NCBI GenBank assembly: GCA_950295325.1
Contig: OX485804.1
Location: 19,282,001-19,346,000, forward strand
Length of the DNA: 64,000 nt
Origin: Polytrichum commune
Lineage: Eukaryota > Streptophyta > Polytrichopsida > Polytrichales > Polytrichaceae
Direction: 5' to 3'
The position numbers and the translations under genes are program-made. Below the pieces are notes generated by a model. It made no database searches. It was not told the origin of the DNA and saw only the letters and a program-made list of their open reading frames with translations. The stretch's first letter is position 1. Each line of letters starts with the position of its first letter. This document shows positions 12,498-25,170 of the stretch, one piece after another.

Positions 12498-13460
12498 TCA
12501 AACTTGAGGTGCCTTCAGACGGTGGGAACCCAAGGTTAGCTTGGCCCAACATTGCTAGAAAGCCCAACCCAAAGGTCCTTCTTACTTGAAAAGTGAGGGA
12601 GATTTGGAGCCGAAATACCTTAATCCTGTGTTATGTCCTACTGCAAATGTGTAATGCCATGCCCCAATTGTGGTGGAAAAGCCAACAACAAAAACCTTGT
12701 CAACTAATAAATAAATAAATAAAATGAGAGAATGTTTTTTAAGATCTCTACATTGAGACAAACAAGTTAGGGTCCTGGTTCAAGAAATTTGGGGTCCAAA
12801 ACAATAGTTGATTTTGAAATTGCTAACGATCTCTATTCATGTACTACAATAAGGTAGGTGGGTAGATGTGAACGCTTCCCTTGTGGTCGGGGGTTAGGAA
12901 GATCTCGACCGTCGATTGTGATCTGACATATCTAAAGGATCCCATGCTGCCCCAACTTCTAGCTTCTCTTCCCCTCAGGTAAAGCTTGAAAAACTTCACG
13001 TTGGACAAAATCTCCGCCTCCATCCACTCACATATCTTGGATGAAAATTTTTAAACTAAGCTCTTCATGAAAAGAACTTGCGGAGGAGATGATGCCAATG
13101 GGGGGACGGGGGGGGGGAGGGGTTCGAACTCCTACCTCTTCCTTTTGAATGGTAGAACCAAGATAGAACTCCATTCACAACGCCTCAAGGACATGGAGGT
13201 GGGCCTTTGGTGACCCAGAGTGGTAAACCTAGTGTTACTTTTGAATTGTGTATTTGTTTTGGTTATTTCTATCTTACAATAATAATGATCATAAAAACAT
13301 GCGACCAACACGAACCACAACATTGTGACACAGTGAAATCTCTCGACCCTTAGAAATGGCCTAAACACCTTGAGATGGATGTTGCTTATTGTCAAGTGAT
13401 CAGATTTCTCTCAAAACATCTAGATTTTTAGCAATGAAGGTACAAAAATTATCGGATACA
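12498..13460. other. Intergenic DNA, nothing firm
   Basis: No supported gene. A G-rich patch at about 13100-13122 is followed by GGTTCGAACTCC, which matches a Pol III B box, but I found no A box at a suitable distance. Confidence 0.35.
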
Positions 13461-13461
13461 A

Positions 13462-13680
13462 CGAACGAGGCCAACCGACCGTTAGTTACAGATGAACCCG
13501 GTTGAGTTTGAGAACTAACCGGTTCAAATTCCAGACTTCGGGAAAGTTGTCGATCGTTTCAGAGCAATCTATGGAAACTACGTCAAAATATTAAAGAAAA
13601 ACCCAAAGATCACAACATGCGACCAGGTGGACTTCCGGAACACTCAGATCGATGCCCGACATTCGATACAACATAAGTCA
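13462..13680 (-). mobile_element. AACCGGTT-type MITE copy
   Basis: Degenerate member of the family whose best copies lie at 21371-21590 and 27621-27840. Its plus strand reads as the reverse complement of those: a GTTAGTTACAGATGAACC segment, GAACTAACCGGTTCAAAT, then a distal block with ACAACATGCGACCAGG. Termini are eroded, so the ends are approximate. Confidence 0.7.
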
Positions 13681-14052
13681 TGTATTCAAAATAGCACATG
13701 AAGATGCTTGCTTCCATCTCCAAATTCTTTCAATCCACCAAGTGGCCTCAAGATTCTAATCATTTATGACACCAACATTCTTAATTCATAGTTTTTGGTG
13801 GGTTTGGTACGCCTACAATCCGTGCTCGTTGGAGGAATCTATGGTTTGCATGAACAAATAAAGTAACCGTAACCGGTTGGCCGCTTTGTTTCGCCGAGGT
13901 GGCACTACACGATTGGCTCTGAGCACACAGGTTTGCAGACGATAACCTCGACATCCCAACCGGTTATGATCATCTAAATCGGTTATGGTGACAGGTGACC
14001 CACTGTTTAGGTCACCTGCGCGGCTCAACAAAGCAGCCAACCGGTTACGTCC

Positions 14053-14178
14053 GGTAATCGTTTTATTGGAACCGGTTATCGGTGCAGAACCGGTTCTATC
14101 AAGCTGGCTCGCCCGTGGGCTCGCCACCTTGACAGATTCGGTTCTGCACCGATAACCGGTTCCAATAAAACGATTACC
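14053..14178. repeat. Perfect 40-bp inverted repeat with a 46-bp loop
   Basis: Arms 14053-14092 and 14139-14178 are exact reverse complements over 40 bases, each containing GGAACCGGTTATCGG. The loop contains GGCTCGCC twice in direct orientation. Several other CCGGTT motifs surround it (13860-14095), so it sits in a CCGGTT-rich element related in style to the local MITE family. If transcribed it would form a long perfect hairpin. There is no evidence here of transcription. Confidence 0.9.
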
Positions 14179-15515
14179 TAATACATAACAATTTTGCAGC
14201 CACCAGCCACCTACCACCAAATTATGACAGAGGGAAGTCTCAAGTTAACCCTCTAAATTCTAATAATGGCCTAAGCATCCCAATATCATTGGGAACTCAC
14301 AATTCAAACATTCGGATCATTCTTCAGGAGATTTTTGAGCTCAACCAGCTAAAATCCGCCCCTTCTCAGATGCTACCGGTTTTTTCAAGATTTGGCTGAT
14401 TGCAAACTTGTAGCCATTAATTTGGACTCGCCAATATCATGTATTGTTTTTTTCCAAGTGCCGGCTAATTTCCTCTTCATTGTTATGACAACCGATCAAA
14501 AACTTGGGCATTGATAAGTAAGCCGGTTTTCAAATGTAGCAAAATTCTATCTACAAACAACATACACCATTCAACAACAACGTCCAAAGAACATATCAAC
14601 ATACAACAATAATATGTAATGATATCAACATCCAACAACAATGATCAACAATTCATTACATACAAGAAACAACAACAATGATCAACAATTTATTCATAGC
14701 AGGATTTGAACGTAAATAAACACATCAACCGGTTGATGGCCGTGGATTTACTCTTCTATCATACCTAGGTCTTAAAACCTCATATTAGATTTGAGGCCAC
14801 AACATGATAAAATAGTAACCTAACATACCACACTGTATACAAAATGAAATTCAGCAACTGTTAGAGTCAAAATCAACAGTATCATCTTCACCTTCAAGAG
14901 GATAACGCCTTGAGAGGTATCTCTGTGGATGTGAAAACAACCATTTAAACTTTGTAGAGTTCCTTCATAAAGCTATGGCTTTCATTAGTACATTATCAAG
15001 ATCACCATGAAGATCTTCCATAGACACACTCATAATACATTCTAAACGCTATCCATCAACAATGAAATGCAATAATGACGCAAAAGCTTCGCCTATCGAC
15101 CATTCATCAAATCACTACAAGCCTACAATGAACACAAAACCTAAACCCTAGAACCAGATGAAATCTAGCCCTAGATGAATCAAATCAAATGAAATATGCA
15201 TATTTCACAATTCATCCGGGTAAAAATCCTCCTCCTTAGAATGGTTGCCGGTTGAAATCCGTGTTTTTTTATAAAAAAAAAAAGCACCAGTTTCACATCC
15301 TCCAATTTCCCAATTCAACCGGACTTTTCACAAAACCAACCGGCCGCCATTACACTAAATAGCAGTTCTCCCCAAACATTGATTCGGATCTTGTACAAAA
15401 CTAACGTAGGCAATATGATGACGATTACTTTCATGAGTTTTGACTTGTGCTATGTGTGACAAATCTAAGGAGAAAGGGGGGGTCCATTCAATTAGCAAAT
15501 CTTTTAGAATAGTAT
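14179..15515. other. Intergenic AT-rich DNA
   Basis: CAACA-rich simple sequence at about 14560-14700. No gene or terminal repeats recognised. Confidence 0.4.
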
Positions 15516-16309
15516 GCTATTAGCCCGGGGAGATCACTCCCTCTTATATTTTGCATACACGTGCATTCGGGACCTATTTTTTGGGGGGCTATTTACCTTG
15601 CAAAAAAGATTATAAGGTATGGTATTTTTCAAAATAAAGGTAAATGCTTGTATTTTAGTACACCCTATCAGTACTTATAATTTTTTGAGGAATCATTAAA
15701 AAACACCCTAATTTACTTATACTAAATTTTCTTTCTTATACTCCAAGTATCCAATTCTTTTGACTATACTCCAATACACTTCATTTTTTTGGGTTCTATA
15801 CACAACATTCTTTTTCATAAAGGACATTTCTCTTCTTACAACCATAATTGTGAAGCTCAACTACAATGCTAAACTTACATGAAATGAATCAAAACAATAA
15901 ACCTAAGGCAAAGGTATGGAATTTAAACATTGTTGTAAACTCTGAAATGAAATTCAAGTATGATATAGAAGTCAGTTTGTGTTTCTCAACACAATGTAGT
16001 TTATGTTTGCAGAATTTACAATTTCACAAGGTCTATAAGTCCTATACTTCCGGAAAGTGTATAATCTCAAATATATACATGCAGCTTGCTGACATCCCAA
16101 AAAATTGAGAATGCAATTTACAAGGGTAACCACAAAAACTGAAGCTAATCACAGAAAAATAGTGTTAATGTGCAAATATCATACAAAACTCTACAACAAC
16201 TACATGCCATGTCCACAGATCTTGTAGCCAAACTTCAGTCTTGAAATCTGCAGCCAATGCAAAATTGAAACTAGGATGAGAACTTAAACTAGGATGGAAC
16301 CTGACTCTG

Positions 16310-17286
16310 CGGGCATACAATCACGAGCAGCAACTTTCACCAATTTTCCAGCCTCCTCATAATTTTCAAAAGATGAACCATCTGCTGAAGCTGCCATTGA
16401 GAAGAGAGCCCACAATTCAGAACTCAGGAAATCCCAGATCTGCAAGGATCAACGATCAAAAAACAGGCTATCAAGGAGTTCAAGATTTTAAATTGTTTCT
16501 ACAATAATCATACATCCAGTTTTGGGTTCAAGAGATAGAATTTATCCAGTGAGTCGAATAGAGCTGCCTACATTGGAGTATGGGTGGTTTGGTGCACATC
16601 TAGGAACGGACACCAAAAAAACTTGTGTTTTTTAAGAGATTGGACTATGTGTTTGTTAACCATTCTAGGCTCAATAGCCAACAAAACTCGGAGGAGGGGA
16701 CCTATGTGGCTTTCTTATGGCTAACATAGTTCATAATTCTATGTCAATGGACTTTGATAATTCATAACAATTTGAGATTAGCTCCAAAAAATTTTGGGAT
16801 TGATCCAGGCTTCTTCACATACATTTGCAGACGCACAGAAACTTCAACCTCGCAAATCCAAGTAGTAAGGCATACAACAAATTGTAACCGAACAAGGCTC
16901 ATCTACCTTACCTACCAAAACATCCACCAAAATTACCCGAGGCAAACATTTGTTCTGTGCTTGACATGAACACATAGGTTTTCCCAGAAGCACCCTGGCT
17001 TCTGACAACTGGAACAATGTATGGATGGAAAGACACCTTAAACCCTAACCACTACCAAATCTATTGATATGTTATTTTACCATTCTACAATAAGCTCAAA
17101 TATAACACATGCAGTAATCCATCCCACCTCATAGCATTTTAGAGGTCCAGATAGGCAATACTTACAAAGAAGGAGCACAGCTGAATTGAGGTGGTTGCGT
17201 GAGGCTTCAATGGGATTTAAGAGAAACTGGACTGTTTTCCGCTTCTGCGCCTTCAACCAGTCCTTTGGACCCGCTGTTTCGGCCAT
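16310..17286 (-). pseudogene. Unrecognised gene-like exons inside the TIR element
   Basis: Exon-like block 1 starts at an ATG at 17286, encodes a basic, helix-prone segment beginning MAETAGPKDWLKAQKRKTVQ, and ends at 17166 before a good GTAAGT donor. Block 2 (about 16310-16435) follows a TTGCAG acceptor and is open, with WDFLSSELWALFSMAASADG. The simple junction between them is out of phase, so either an exon is missing from my model or the copy is broken. A further open minus-strand block at 17437-17661 contains CPGC and an EVEVEV run. I do not recognise the protein. Position inside a transposon favours a captured, decaying host gene fragment. Confidence 0.35.
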
Positions 17287-18160
17287 CACAATTTACACAA
17301 ACTTACATCAGAGACTAGTTTCCATGCAACAAGGTCTCATATAAAACCCAAAGCTTATTTGACATAGTGAACTCCAGTGTAACATTCCTTTCCTTTATCA
17401 TGGCTTGTTAAAATTCGGGTGTAAACATGAAATCCTCTACTTCATGCTCTCCACCAGGAGAAGATCTAGGAATAAAATGCCATTTCTTTTTAAGATGGAG
17501 CAGTCTATGTCATCAATAGAAGGAATCACCTCAACCTCAACCTCAATGTCTTTGTAACTGGAACAACCAGGGCATTTACCCTCAAAGTACGAGGAGGGTA
17601 ATGCGCATTCTAAGATGTGTCTAAAAGCATGTTTCCAAGCGTCATTTGAGAATTGTAACAAGATAGAAGTTATTCCTTCTGAAGAATTTCATACCTCAAA
17701 ATGTCCATTCACCAACCGGGTACATAAACTCCCTGGATCATCTGCCTCCCTTGAACATCGCTCACTACCTCTCCTTTTATCGGCAGTTGCTTCGAAACCT
17801 AAACCTTAGATTCGATCTGCACAAGCCCAGGAAAGTCCACATGTGTAAGTAGTGTATGGATGTCGAAGATTACTGCTACAAATATTCCTGAGTCTCGTGT
17901 ATTTCTGAAACTCTAATATCGAGATGCATGTGTGTCACCAATGCAGATGTTCATAATCAAACCCTTGCTCATTTAGGAGCAAAAAAATTCTTCTAGGAAC
18001 TACATTTGAAAATGCAAACCTTTTCCTAATGTAGACACGAATGGTATGAATAGACTCCACCTCTCAGTGCCCTCTTTCCAAGCACAGTGCTCTAATTCTC
18101 CGTCAAATAACAAAACATCCATTCATTACAAACATTAGAAGCGATACAGAAAACCCTGGA

Positions 18161-18256
18161 AACCGGCCGCTGGTTACAGATGAAGTGGTTGAGTTTCAGA
18201 AATAATCAGTTGAGATTCAAGACTTAGGAGATTTACCCATCATTTTAGGGGAATCT
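18161..18256 (-). mobile_element. Partial AACCGGTT-type MITE
   Basis: About 96 bp matching the CTGGTTACAGATGAA and GTTGAGTTTCAGAAATAA part of the family. The other half is absent. It is nested within the 3.3-kb TIR element. Confidence 0.6.
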
Positions 18257-18382
18257 TGACCTCCAGACCTCATTCATGGCAGCGTAAACTCATTCCAACA
18301 GCGTAAACGTACCTCCTCAACACCCAGAGACCATCGGCAACAAAGAAGGAACTTCACAAAAACGCTAAACCCTAAGAAATCC

Positions 18383-18470
18383 TAACGTCCATCACCCAAC
18401 GTGTTCAAATTTTCCCTCCCAGCTTTGGAACGTCCACTACCCAACGTGTTCAGATTTTCCCTCCTTGTTT
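18383..18470. repeat. Short tandem duplication, about 50-bp unit
   Basis: The phrase ACGTCCA(T/C)(C/A)ACCCAACGTGTT with a following TTTTCCCTCC block occurs twice in direct orientation. No function is apparent. Confidence 0.6.
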
Positions 18471-18811
18471 TGGATACCTTGGTTCAGTAATGGTGAAGCC
18501 AATTAGCATGCGAAGTCATCCACCCAAGCTTTTCCAACGAAAATTACCTCTTTTCATCCACTAGCACATACCCTATCCTAAACCCGCTACCCCTAATAAT
18601 TGTTTCCATGCTATTTTACATGTACTGACTAGATAAAAGACGCCATTATATGTGATGGTATTTTACATGTAATCCTTTTTCATTATTTTCAAACCCCCTA
18701 TATTATATGTAAGTTTTTTACAAAATTTACCTACAATGAATATATTGGACCCTATTTTTTATCGCACGTGGTTCTATGATTTTCGCCCAGTGATCTCCCC
18801 GGGGCTATTAG

Positions 18812-20276
18812 CTGAGATCAATCTATAAAGGTCAAAGTTCAAATCTTTCTAAAAACGTTGCAAACATCATTTTAGATCAGCAAATCAATAAAGTATACAT
18901 GTGCATTCGGATGGTGGATTCGACCGTACAGATGTTGATTTTGTAAACTTAACAATGTTCAAACAAATTTTTAGCCGTCCATGTATTCTAGTTCAGAAGA
19001 TTATACCATGAATGTGCATGGACGGGCAGAAACAAAGTTTCTTCTTGGCCTTCGGGGGTTAAGGTGACGCAACCTTTGTTTATTACCCAAAAAAAATTGA
19101 AATCAAAATGCACAATATTGGAAGTGGTTATAGAAGTGTTTTCTGAAGTGGTTAGTTTGGAGTGGGAGTTGGAGTATTGACTTTCTGGGTAGCCAGCAGC
19201 CAATGAGTTGTTCTACTAAACTAACACTAAAAATGTTTGATTTTAAGAGAATTCAAACAATTTTACATCCAAAATTAGGTTTTTGAATGGAATTTGTACT
19301 TGACCAAGAAATATTTATCTTATATAATTTTTTTGCATTTTATTGTTATGTGTACATAGTTACTAAGATCGTCTATCACCTTCCTCCAGACATGGTTTGA
19401 TCTTAAAAAAATTTAGAATGCTTCTATTCTATATTTCTTGAAACCTGCTTGATGCATCTCAATCAACAAGAGTGCCCACAAAAAGTTGATTGGCCTTTTA
19501 AGAAGAATGAGAGCAGTTGGTCACCCCATGATCATATTGTGCTTTGAACTTCCCACCAATCTATAGTAATGTAATCCTAGTAATTTTTATCAAGTTTCTT
19601 ATGAAATCAATACAAATTTTCATGATTATGACAACTTCTCAAAGTTTTGATGTTCGAACTCATTTTAGTACAATAGTATACCAAAATTTCGGTTAAGTTT
19701 GTAATTCTAACCATATGGATGTGATCCTCCAAATGATGGTGTCTTGCGCCTTATCTTTATAAATTTTTTAAAAGGACGTTTAGAGATGACATTCTAGAAA
19801 CGCCTTAGAAAAGGCTTCACCCCTCATGCCTTGAAGCGCTATTCGAATCAATGTTGTTCTTTGGCGAGATAAATCCCATTGGAAAAATGGTTGTTGTCCA
19901 CATCTCTACAAAAATCACTTTCTGGATTTAGTCACTTTCTGGACTCCTATATTTGAATGACGTAATGTTTAGCTGTGTTTTCAAGCCAGACAACATAAAG
20001 AGATGTGTCCAGAACAAGAAAATGGTTGAACCGTGAAGCTCTGTCCTTTGCTATGAAAGACTATAATTGTAGCTGATTACTTTGCTCATGCCAATCCATG
20101 GCTATTCAATATACCAAACCTTTCTTGGATTTTGTTCACCTTCTTCTCAAATACGGGTCAAGGATTGAAGTTACTCATTTATCACCCAATTTTTTTTAAA
20201 ATAAATAATCAAGAACTGCCAAAATAACTATAGTTAACTAGATTTCTTTCAATGCATTTTAGGGAGCACTTGTATG

Positions 20277-20321
<45 letters not shown>

Positions 20322-21370
20322 CTATAGATAACATCCACATTAAATATAGTGGACTAAAAATAACAAGAACAAGTAATGTCCAAGTGTGAACACAAAGTGG
20401 TTAGGAAATTTGCTCTTGAAATGAAGAAGTTGATGCATAGTCTCTGTCCTACAGACATAGCCAATAAATTGGCCCACCTCCTCCAAAAAAAAATTAACTA
20501 CTCTAGACTCAACAGTGAAGAGGATCTATGTGATTCCGATGTTCAAAACTAAACTTCAAAGGGAGGTAAACTGATTTTCAATCTGAATAGTGATGATGCT
20601 GAAGGTAGAGATATGGAAAACGGTGAAAATAAGCTGAAATTCGGCCAGAAAGAGTGGCTTGAAATTTGTGCAAAATTGTTCACAGATGGAGTAGAGGAAA
20701 TGATGAGGAATGCAAGTTGTTTCGTAATTTTATTCCGTGTGAATAATTAGTCATATTTTCCCCCAAAAGGTGAGTAAGTAAAATCTCTATTTATATATTA
20801 GAGTCTCCTTAGTTTGTGCATCAAAATATCCTAGGTTGCATACGAATGCACAAAAAAATAGTTAACTCAATGGCACCCAAAAGTGATCGCAAGTGGTGTG
20901 AAACAACACCTACTTGGCAATCACTGCATCCCACCTATCACCACGTACTTTTTGGACCACCACTTTTTCAAATAGCCATTTTGGGTCCACACAAGAATCA
21001 TTATGCCCCAAGTTTAATGCACCAATAGTGATCATTCGCCGTTTTAGGTTCTCCTACCTTATGCATCGATTTTGCTAATTATGCAACAAAATGAGTTTCC
21101 ATATGTAAATATGATCGGTAGAAGGTGCATAGCAACTTCGAAGGTCTAATGGAATACCTAATACCCACACACGTGAAGTGAGGTCCATCGTTTTAAAACA
21201 CACTCTCCGTGTGCAACAATTGACCCACATGCAACTACCAACTACTTTTACTCACACAACATGCACTCTCCGCCAGAAGAGTCTGCCATTTAGATATGCA
21301 ATGCTGTTTTGGATTATGTAATTGGGAGGCTTTGACTCAGCTAGAAGGATTAGGAAGATTAGTGATTCAG
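18812..21370. other. Intergenic AT-rich DNA with a (TA)n microsatellite
   Basis: A (TA)n tract at about 20280-20316 is the only distinct structure. No gene found. Confidence 0.45.
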
Positions 21371-21590
21371 TGATCGGGGAAATTTTTGGGCATAATCGGT
21401 TGAGATCCTAGTGTTTGCTAGTCTAACCGGTTACTTGTTGACATCCTCCGGTTTTCCTTTATTAAATTGGGGTATATTCTATAAATTCCTCTAAAATGAT
21501 CGGTAATTTTTTTGCAGTCTTGAACTTCAACCGGTTATTTCTCAAACTCAACCGGTTCATTTGTAACTAACTGCCGGTTCTCCCCGATCA
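21371..21590 (+). mobile_element. AACCGGTT-type MITE, best-preserved copy (220 bp)
   Basis: It begins TGATCGGGGA and ends TCCCCGATCA, an exact 10-bp inverted repeat. Inside are several (A)ACCGGTT palindromes at intervals. It has no coding capacity. A copy of the same length is at 27621-27840, with further degenerate ones at 8296, 9025, 13462, 18161, 25671 and 26735. I could not find a target duplication, so the superfamily is undecided. Confidence 0.8.
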
Positions 21591-21616
21591 TTGTAGTGAT
21601 TACATTAGATTACTAA

Positions 21617-21994
21617 GGGCATGTTTACACAAAAGCCACTAGGCCATGGCTCTTGAGAATCCTTGAAATCTCATTGGTTGAGAGTGTCACAGCCCCCTGC
21701 TTAAGTTTGGACCACAACCCATAACATCTTTGGTGGATGAAAAATCTACATGGCATCTCATATGCCAATTATGGATAATGTTGGGCCAGGATTGTAGGAA
21801 GTTTTTTCGGGACGGCTCTTGAGGGTAGGCCTAACGGAATTTGCGGGGGGAATTTAGGTTTACACTAGGCGCTTGTGCCCTCCAAACAACAATGGCCTAT
21901 AGTCCATAGACTTCTGTCTATGGTCTCGTATGATAAGCAGGGTGCCATGGTCATTTAAGAGCCGTGGCCTAATGCCTTTGATGTGAACATGCCC
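21617..21994. mobile_element. Harbinger/Tourist-like MITE, 378 bp
   Basis: Imperfect TIRs start GGGCATGTTTACAC on the left and, inverted, GGGCATGTTCACAT on the right, with similarity for about 40 bp. TAA lies on both sides (21614-21616 and 21995-21997), the three-base duplication expected of PIF/Harbinger elements. No coding capacity. Confidence 0.7.
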
Positions 21995-21997
21995 TAA

Positions 21998-22340
21998 GTA
22001 GCTAGATGATGGTGTCTTTCCAAAGAAAGAGGTTGCGATCAAAAAAACTCCAATAAATTATTTTTTCTTGTTGAAAACTCTACATTACACAACCCGAGTG
22101 TTCTAGATGAATGAGGGATTCTAGAATTGAAGGAGAATTATGCTCACTTGATACTCGGTCCCATGGAACATAGCCAAGGAGTTGAGTAACATTATCTAAG
22201 GTGGATGATCATTAATTGGTTACTTTTTTTTTCAAATTTGCCACCAATGTGATGTTTTTGTGCATATGCAAATGTAAGGTCGAGGTGTCTAGATCAAATT
22301 CAACGATAGTGTGGAGGGCTTCATTTTAGTGGTATTGTAG
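21998..22340. other. Intergenic spacer, nothing recognised
   Basis: About 340 bp between the Harbinger-like MITE and the next dispersed repeat. No supported gene. Confidence 0.4.
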
Positions 22341-23340
22341 TGTGGATCTAAGAATTGACACAAAAAGACACGGGTTTTAAAGAGATTGGACTACGTCTCG
22401 GGGGGTGCACCTTTCATTAAAACCTAGAATCACGTGCGTTCACTGCATACTCTAAAAACCCCCTATATACAAGTTATTTTTTGTGAAATGAAGTAATACA
22501 CATACAATTGCAACAATAAATATACAAGTGACAATATGTATACACAAAAAAAACATCCATTCATATATAGTCATTAACATAAGTATACAAATATACTTTT
22601 GAACAATAATCAACCCCTATAATATGTATAACAAAGTATCCTAGCTTTCATCAGCAAAGTCGTTGAAAACTTTTTCATCTCCCGGATGTAACTCAGAAAC
22701 ATTTGATTCACCAATATATGTCATTGTAGCCAATGCAATTATTGTCTCTAAGTCTACCATCAAATGATCAGTAAGATCATATGTCCACTTGTTGTTAGCC
22801 CTTTTTTGATACCAACATAAACCAATCTCCACGTTTGATGGACGGTCCATCAAGTCAATTGGACCCCTATACTCCACCCAACGATTACCAAACGATTTCA
22901 TCCAATATAAAAACTTATGATATGTAGTATAGTAACAGTACCATACAAGTACAATTATTGTATACTTTTTAAAAGCCTTCCATATATGTATGTAACTATA
23001 AATTATAACATGTATACCATATGTATATGTAATACGGCAAGGTCCATATCAATACCCCTCTTGTGCACTCACGTATACTCGTACATGTTTAGTACAGTGC
23101 ACCCCCCGAGGACTACGTGCTCAATATGTGCTAATCATTCTAGCTTTGATAGTCAATATAGTTGGGGGGAGGGGGACCTAGATGACTATTTAATGAGCTT
23201 GGGAATCTTCCCTTTGAAAATGAATAAAGAAATTCATATGAGCTCCAAAAATTATGAGGCAAATGGGTATGGGTATGATTTAGTATTGCTAATCAACTCG
23301 CAATTTTTGCATGTCTCATGACCTATGAGAAGTGTGTGTA
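22341..23340 (+). repeat. Dispersed-repeat copy split by a transposon
   Basis: The flanks 22341-22396 and 23111-23340 join into one copy of a family that includes AAGAGATTGGACTAC, a TAGNCTCAATAGT-like segment, GACCTATATGACCACTTAAT and GAGCTCCAAAAATTATGA. Other copies are at about 16560-16800, 30830-31075 and 31190-31430 (plus), and 23390-23540 (minus). Function and class are unknown. Confidence 0.7.
22397..23110. mobile_element. TIR transposon with 8-bp TSD, 714 bp
   Basis: The ends are a perfect 14-bp inverted repeat CTCGGGGGGTGCAC. GACTACGT is duplicated exactly on each side (22389-22396 and 23111-23118). An 8-bp duplication suggests hAT or a relative, though the terminal bases are not the usual CAGGG. 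One minus-strand frame at 22641-22901 (86 residues) is open and looks protein-like, with GLCWYQKRANNKWTYDLTDH, but I do not recognise it as a transposase. Confidence 0.8.
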
Positions 23341-23389
23341 GAGAGAAAAGTATTCATCTAAGGCATGTCCATGTTGATCAGTCCTGTAA

Positions 23390-23540
23390 AGTTTTGGAAC
23401 TAATCTCAAATTGTTATGAATTTTCAAAGTCCACCAATTATGTTGGCTAGATTGAAGTTAAAAGTGTTACCAGCTCTTTGAGCATTCAATCCAATCTCCT
23501 TCAAACACGTGTTTTTCTATGTCTATTCTTCGATCCACAC
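23390..23540 (-). repeat. Inverted copy of the dispersed repeat
   Basis: Reverse-complement match to the 16560-16800 copy (TTGGAACTAATCTCAAATTG and the CAATCTCC-containing end). It faces the 22341-23340 copy at short distance. Confidence 0.55.
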
Positions 23541-24129
23541 ACCACCCAAATATAGTCTTGCAACTAATACAAGTTGGCCAAATTAGGCTTGTTTACCTCA
23601 CAATACTACCTCCCTTCACAATTCTGGTTTTATTCTTTATGTTTTAAAAGTTTTCAATCGACAAGGGAAGCCTGCAAACCAGTGTGTATGTTTGACAAAG
23701 TTTTTGCAAATTTCTCACTTTTGACACGCAAAATTTGGAAGTTGACACGTACTGTGACTTGTGAAGGAAAAAAAACACATGTCAATTGACACGCTAGAAA
23801 TTGAAATGACATGTATTACTAGGCAACTTAACTACTATAAACTACGGCTCAAGTATTTGGAAAACATAAACCATAACAGTAGGAGAACTTCCTACACTCA
23901 CTCACATACTTTAGTTAAGCCTTGTTATTGTAATTTGTTTTGTAACTGGGAAGGCTCTACAACTGAGATGATGATCAGAGAGGTGGTGGAGGCTCAGTAC
24001 AAGGCTGACAAGACCATTGTTCCTGGTCTCTTGCGGATGTAATTCCATGATTGTTTTATGCATGTATGTGAATGAACAATTTTCCCCAACTGATCTTGAA
24101 GAGTGATGCTTTGGATGGTTAAGTATTGG
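23541..24129. other. Intergenic DNA, nothing recognised
   Basis: Open frames here lack any family motif or codon pattern that I can support. Confidence 0.35.
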
Positions 24130-25170
24130 GTTAATTATGAGGCGTCTCAACATGACACTTGGATGATTTGAGGTAGACTTTGCATAGTGCAAATATCCCC
24201 TTCGAATTGAGTTTAATGTACAATGTGCAATTCACAATGCTTGAATTGAAGCTAGTTGGAAGCAATGTTGTTCTTGGGTCTATGATTTGAATGCCATTAG
24301 CGTTCACAAGTCCCTAAAGTTGGTCACGTACTCTAGGCTAGTGGTAGATAGCCCACACTCACCAGTGGCACCACCTACAACTGTGATAGATACTTTTGTG
24401 TGGTCAATTTCTAGGTCACTTGATTTGAAGTTTTAAAAATGGGAGGAGATCTAGAGTGTTTTGTTTGATTAATAATGGGGGAAAGTAGCCATCTCAACCC
24501 AAAATGATTTGAATTTTGAGGTTTTGCATAGGGCAGAGATTCCCTTCAAATGAGTTTAATATACAATGTGAAATTCTCATTGATTCAATGCAATGCTTGA
24601 GTTGACGTTAGATTGGAATCAATAGTGTTGTTGAGTTTGCAATGCTATCACTATACACAAGGACCTGAAGTTCATCCCCTAAGTCTATCCCAATATCTAG
24701 GATAATGGTAGATATTCCACTCTCACCAGTGGTACCATCTACACTCCTGCTAGATACTAAGTTTTGGTTAGTTCACACCTAGTCCAATCTTTGGTCATTT
24801 AGGTTGATTAGCCGTCTCAACTTGACATGATAATTTGAGGTGGTAGACTTGCATAGTGCAGGATTCCTTTCAATTGAGTTCAATGTACGATGTGAAAATC
24901 ATAATGCTTCAATACAATGCTTGAATTGAATTCTAAGGATATGAAGAAAGAGGAGTTGTATGATTCTACTAGAGGGGGAAGAACAACAATTTTGCACTTG
25001 GGTGTGATATTGGACTGTTATCAATGTTCACATGGCCCTGAAGTTCATCACCTGGTCCGTCCCAATATCTACGATGTTGGGAGATATTCCACTCTCACCA
25101 ATTTTACCCTCTACACATGTGGTAGATATTTTGTTTGGTCAATGCCCAACTACATTGATTATCCCATGTA
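24130..25170 (+). repeat. Three degenerate tandem units of about 330-345 bp
   Basis: The anchor phrase GCATAG(T/G)GCA followed by TTCAA(A)TTGAGTTTAATGTAC recurs at about 24182, 24525 and 24852, and a later CACTCTCACCA(G/A)T phrase recurs in step. Units are clearly related but heavily diverged. No coding signal survives. Confidence 0.8.

Larger units (their letters stand above)
15524..18803. mobile_element. 3.3-kb TIR transposon with 8-bp TSD, carrying gene-like exons
   Basis: The ends are a perfect 15-bp inverted repeat (CCCGGGGAGATCACT). GCTATTAG lies immediately outside both ends (15516-15523 and 18804-18811). An 8-bp duplication points to hAT or a related superfamily; if the last C is counted as part of the duplication it would be 9 bp, which would suggest Mutator. 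The interior holds gene-like exons on the minus strand, a copy of a dispersed repeat (about 16560-16800) and a partial AACCGGTT MITE (18161-18256). I see no transposase motif, so this may be a gene-capturing (Pack-type) element. Confidence 0.8.

Noticed and set aside
13118-13135. GGTTCGAACTCC as part of a tRNA gene
   Set aside because: Flanks do not fold as a tRNA and no A box is present.
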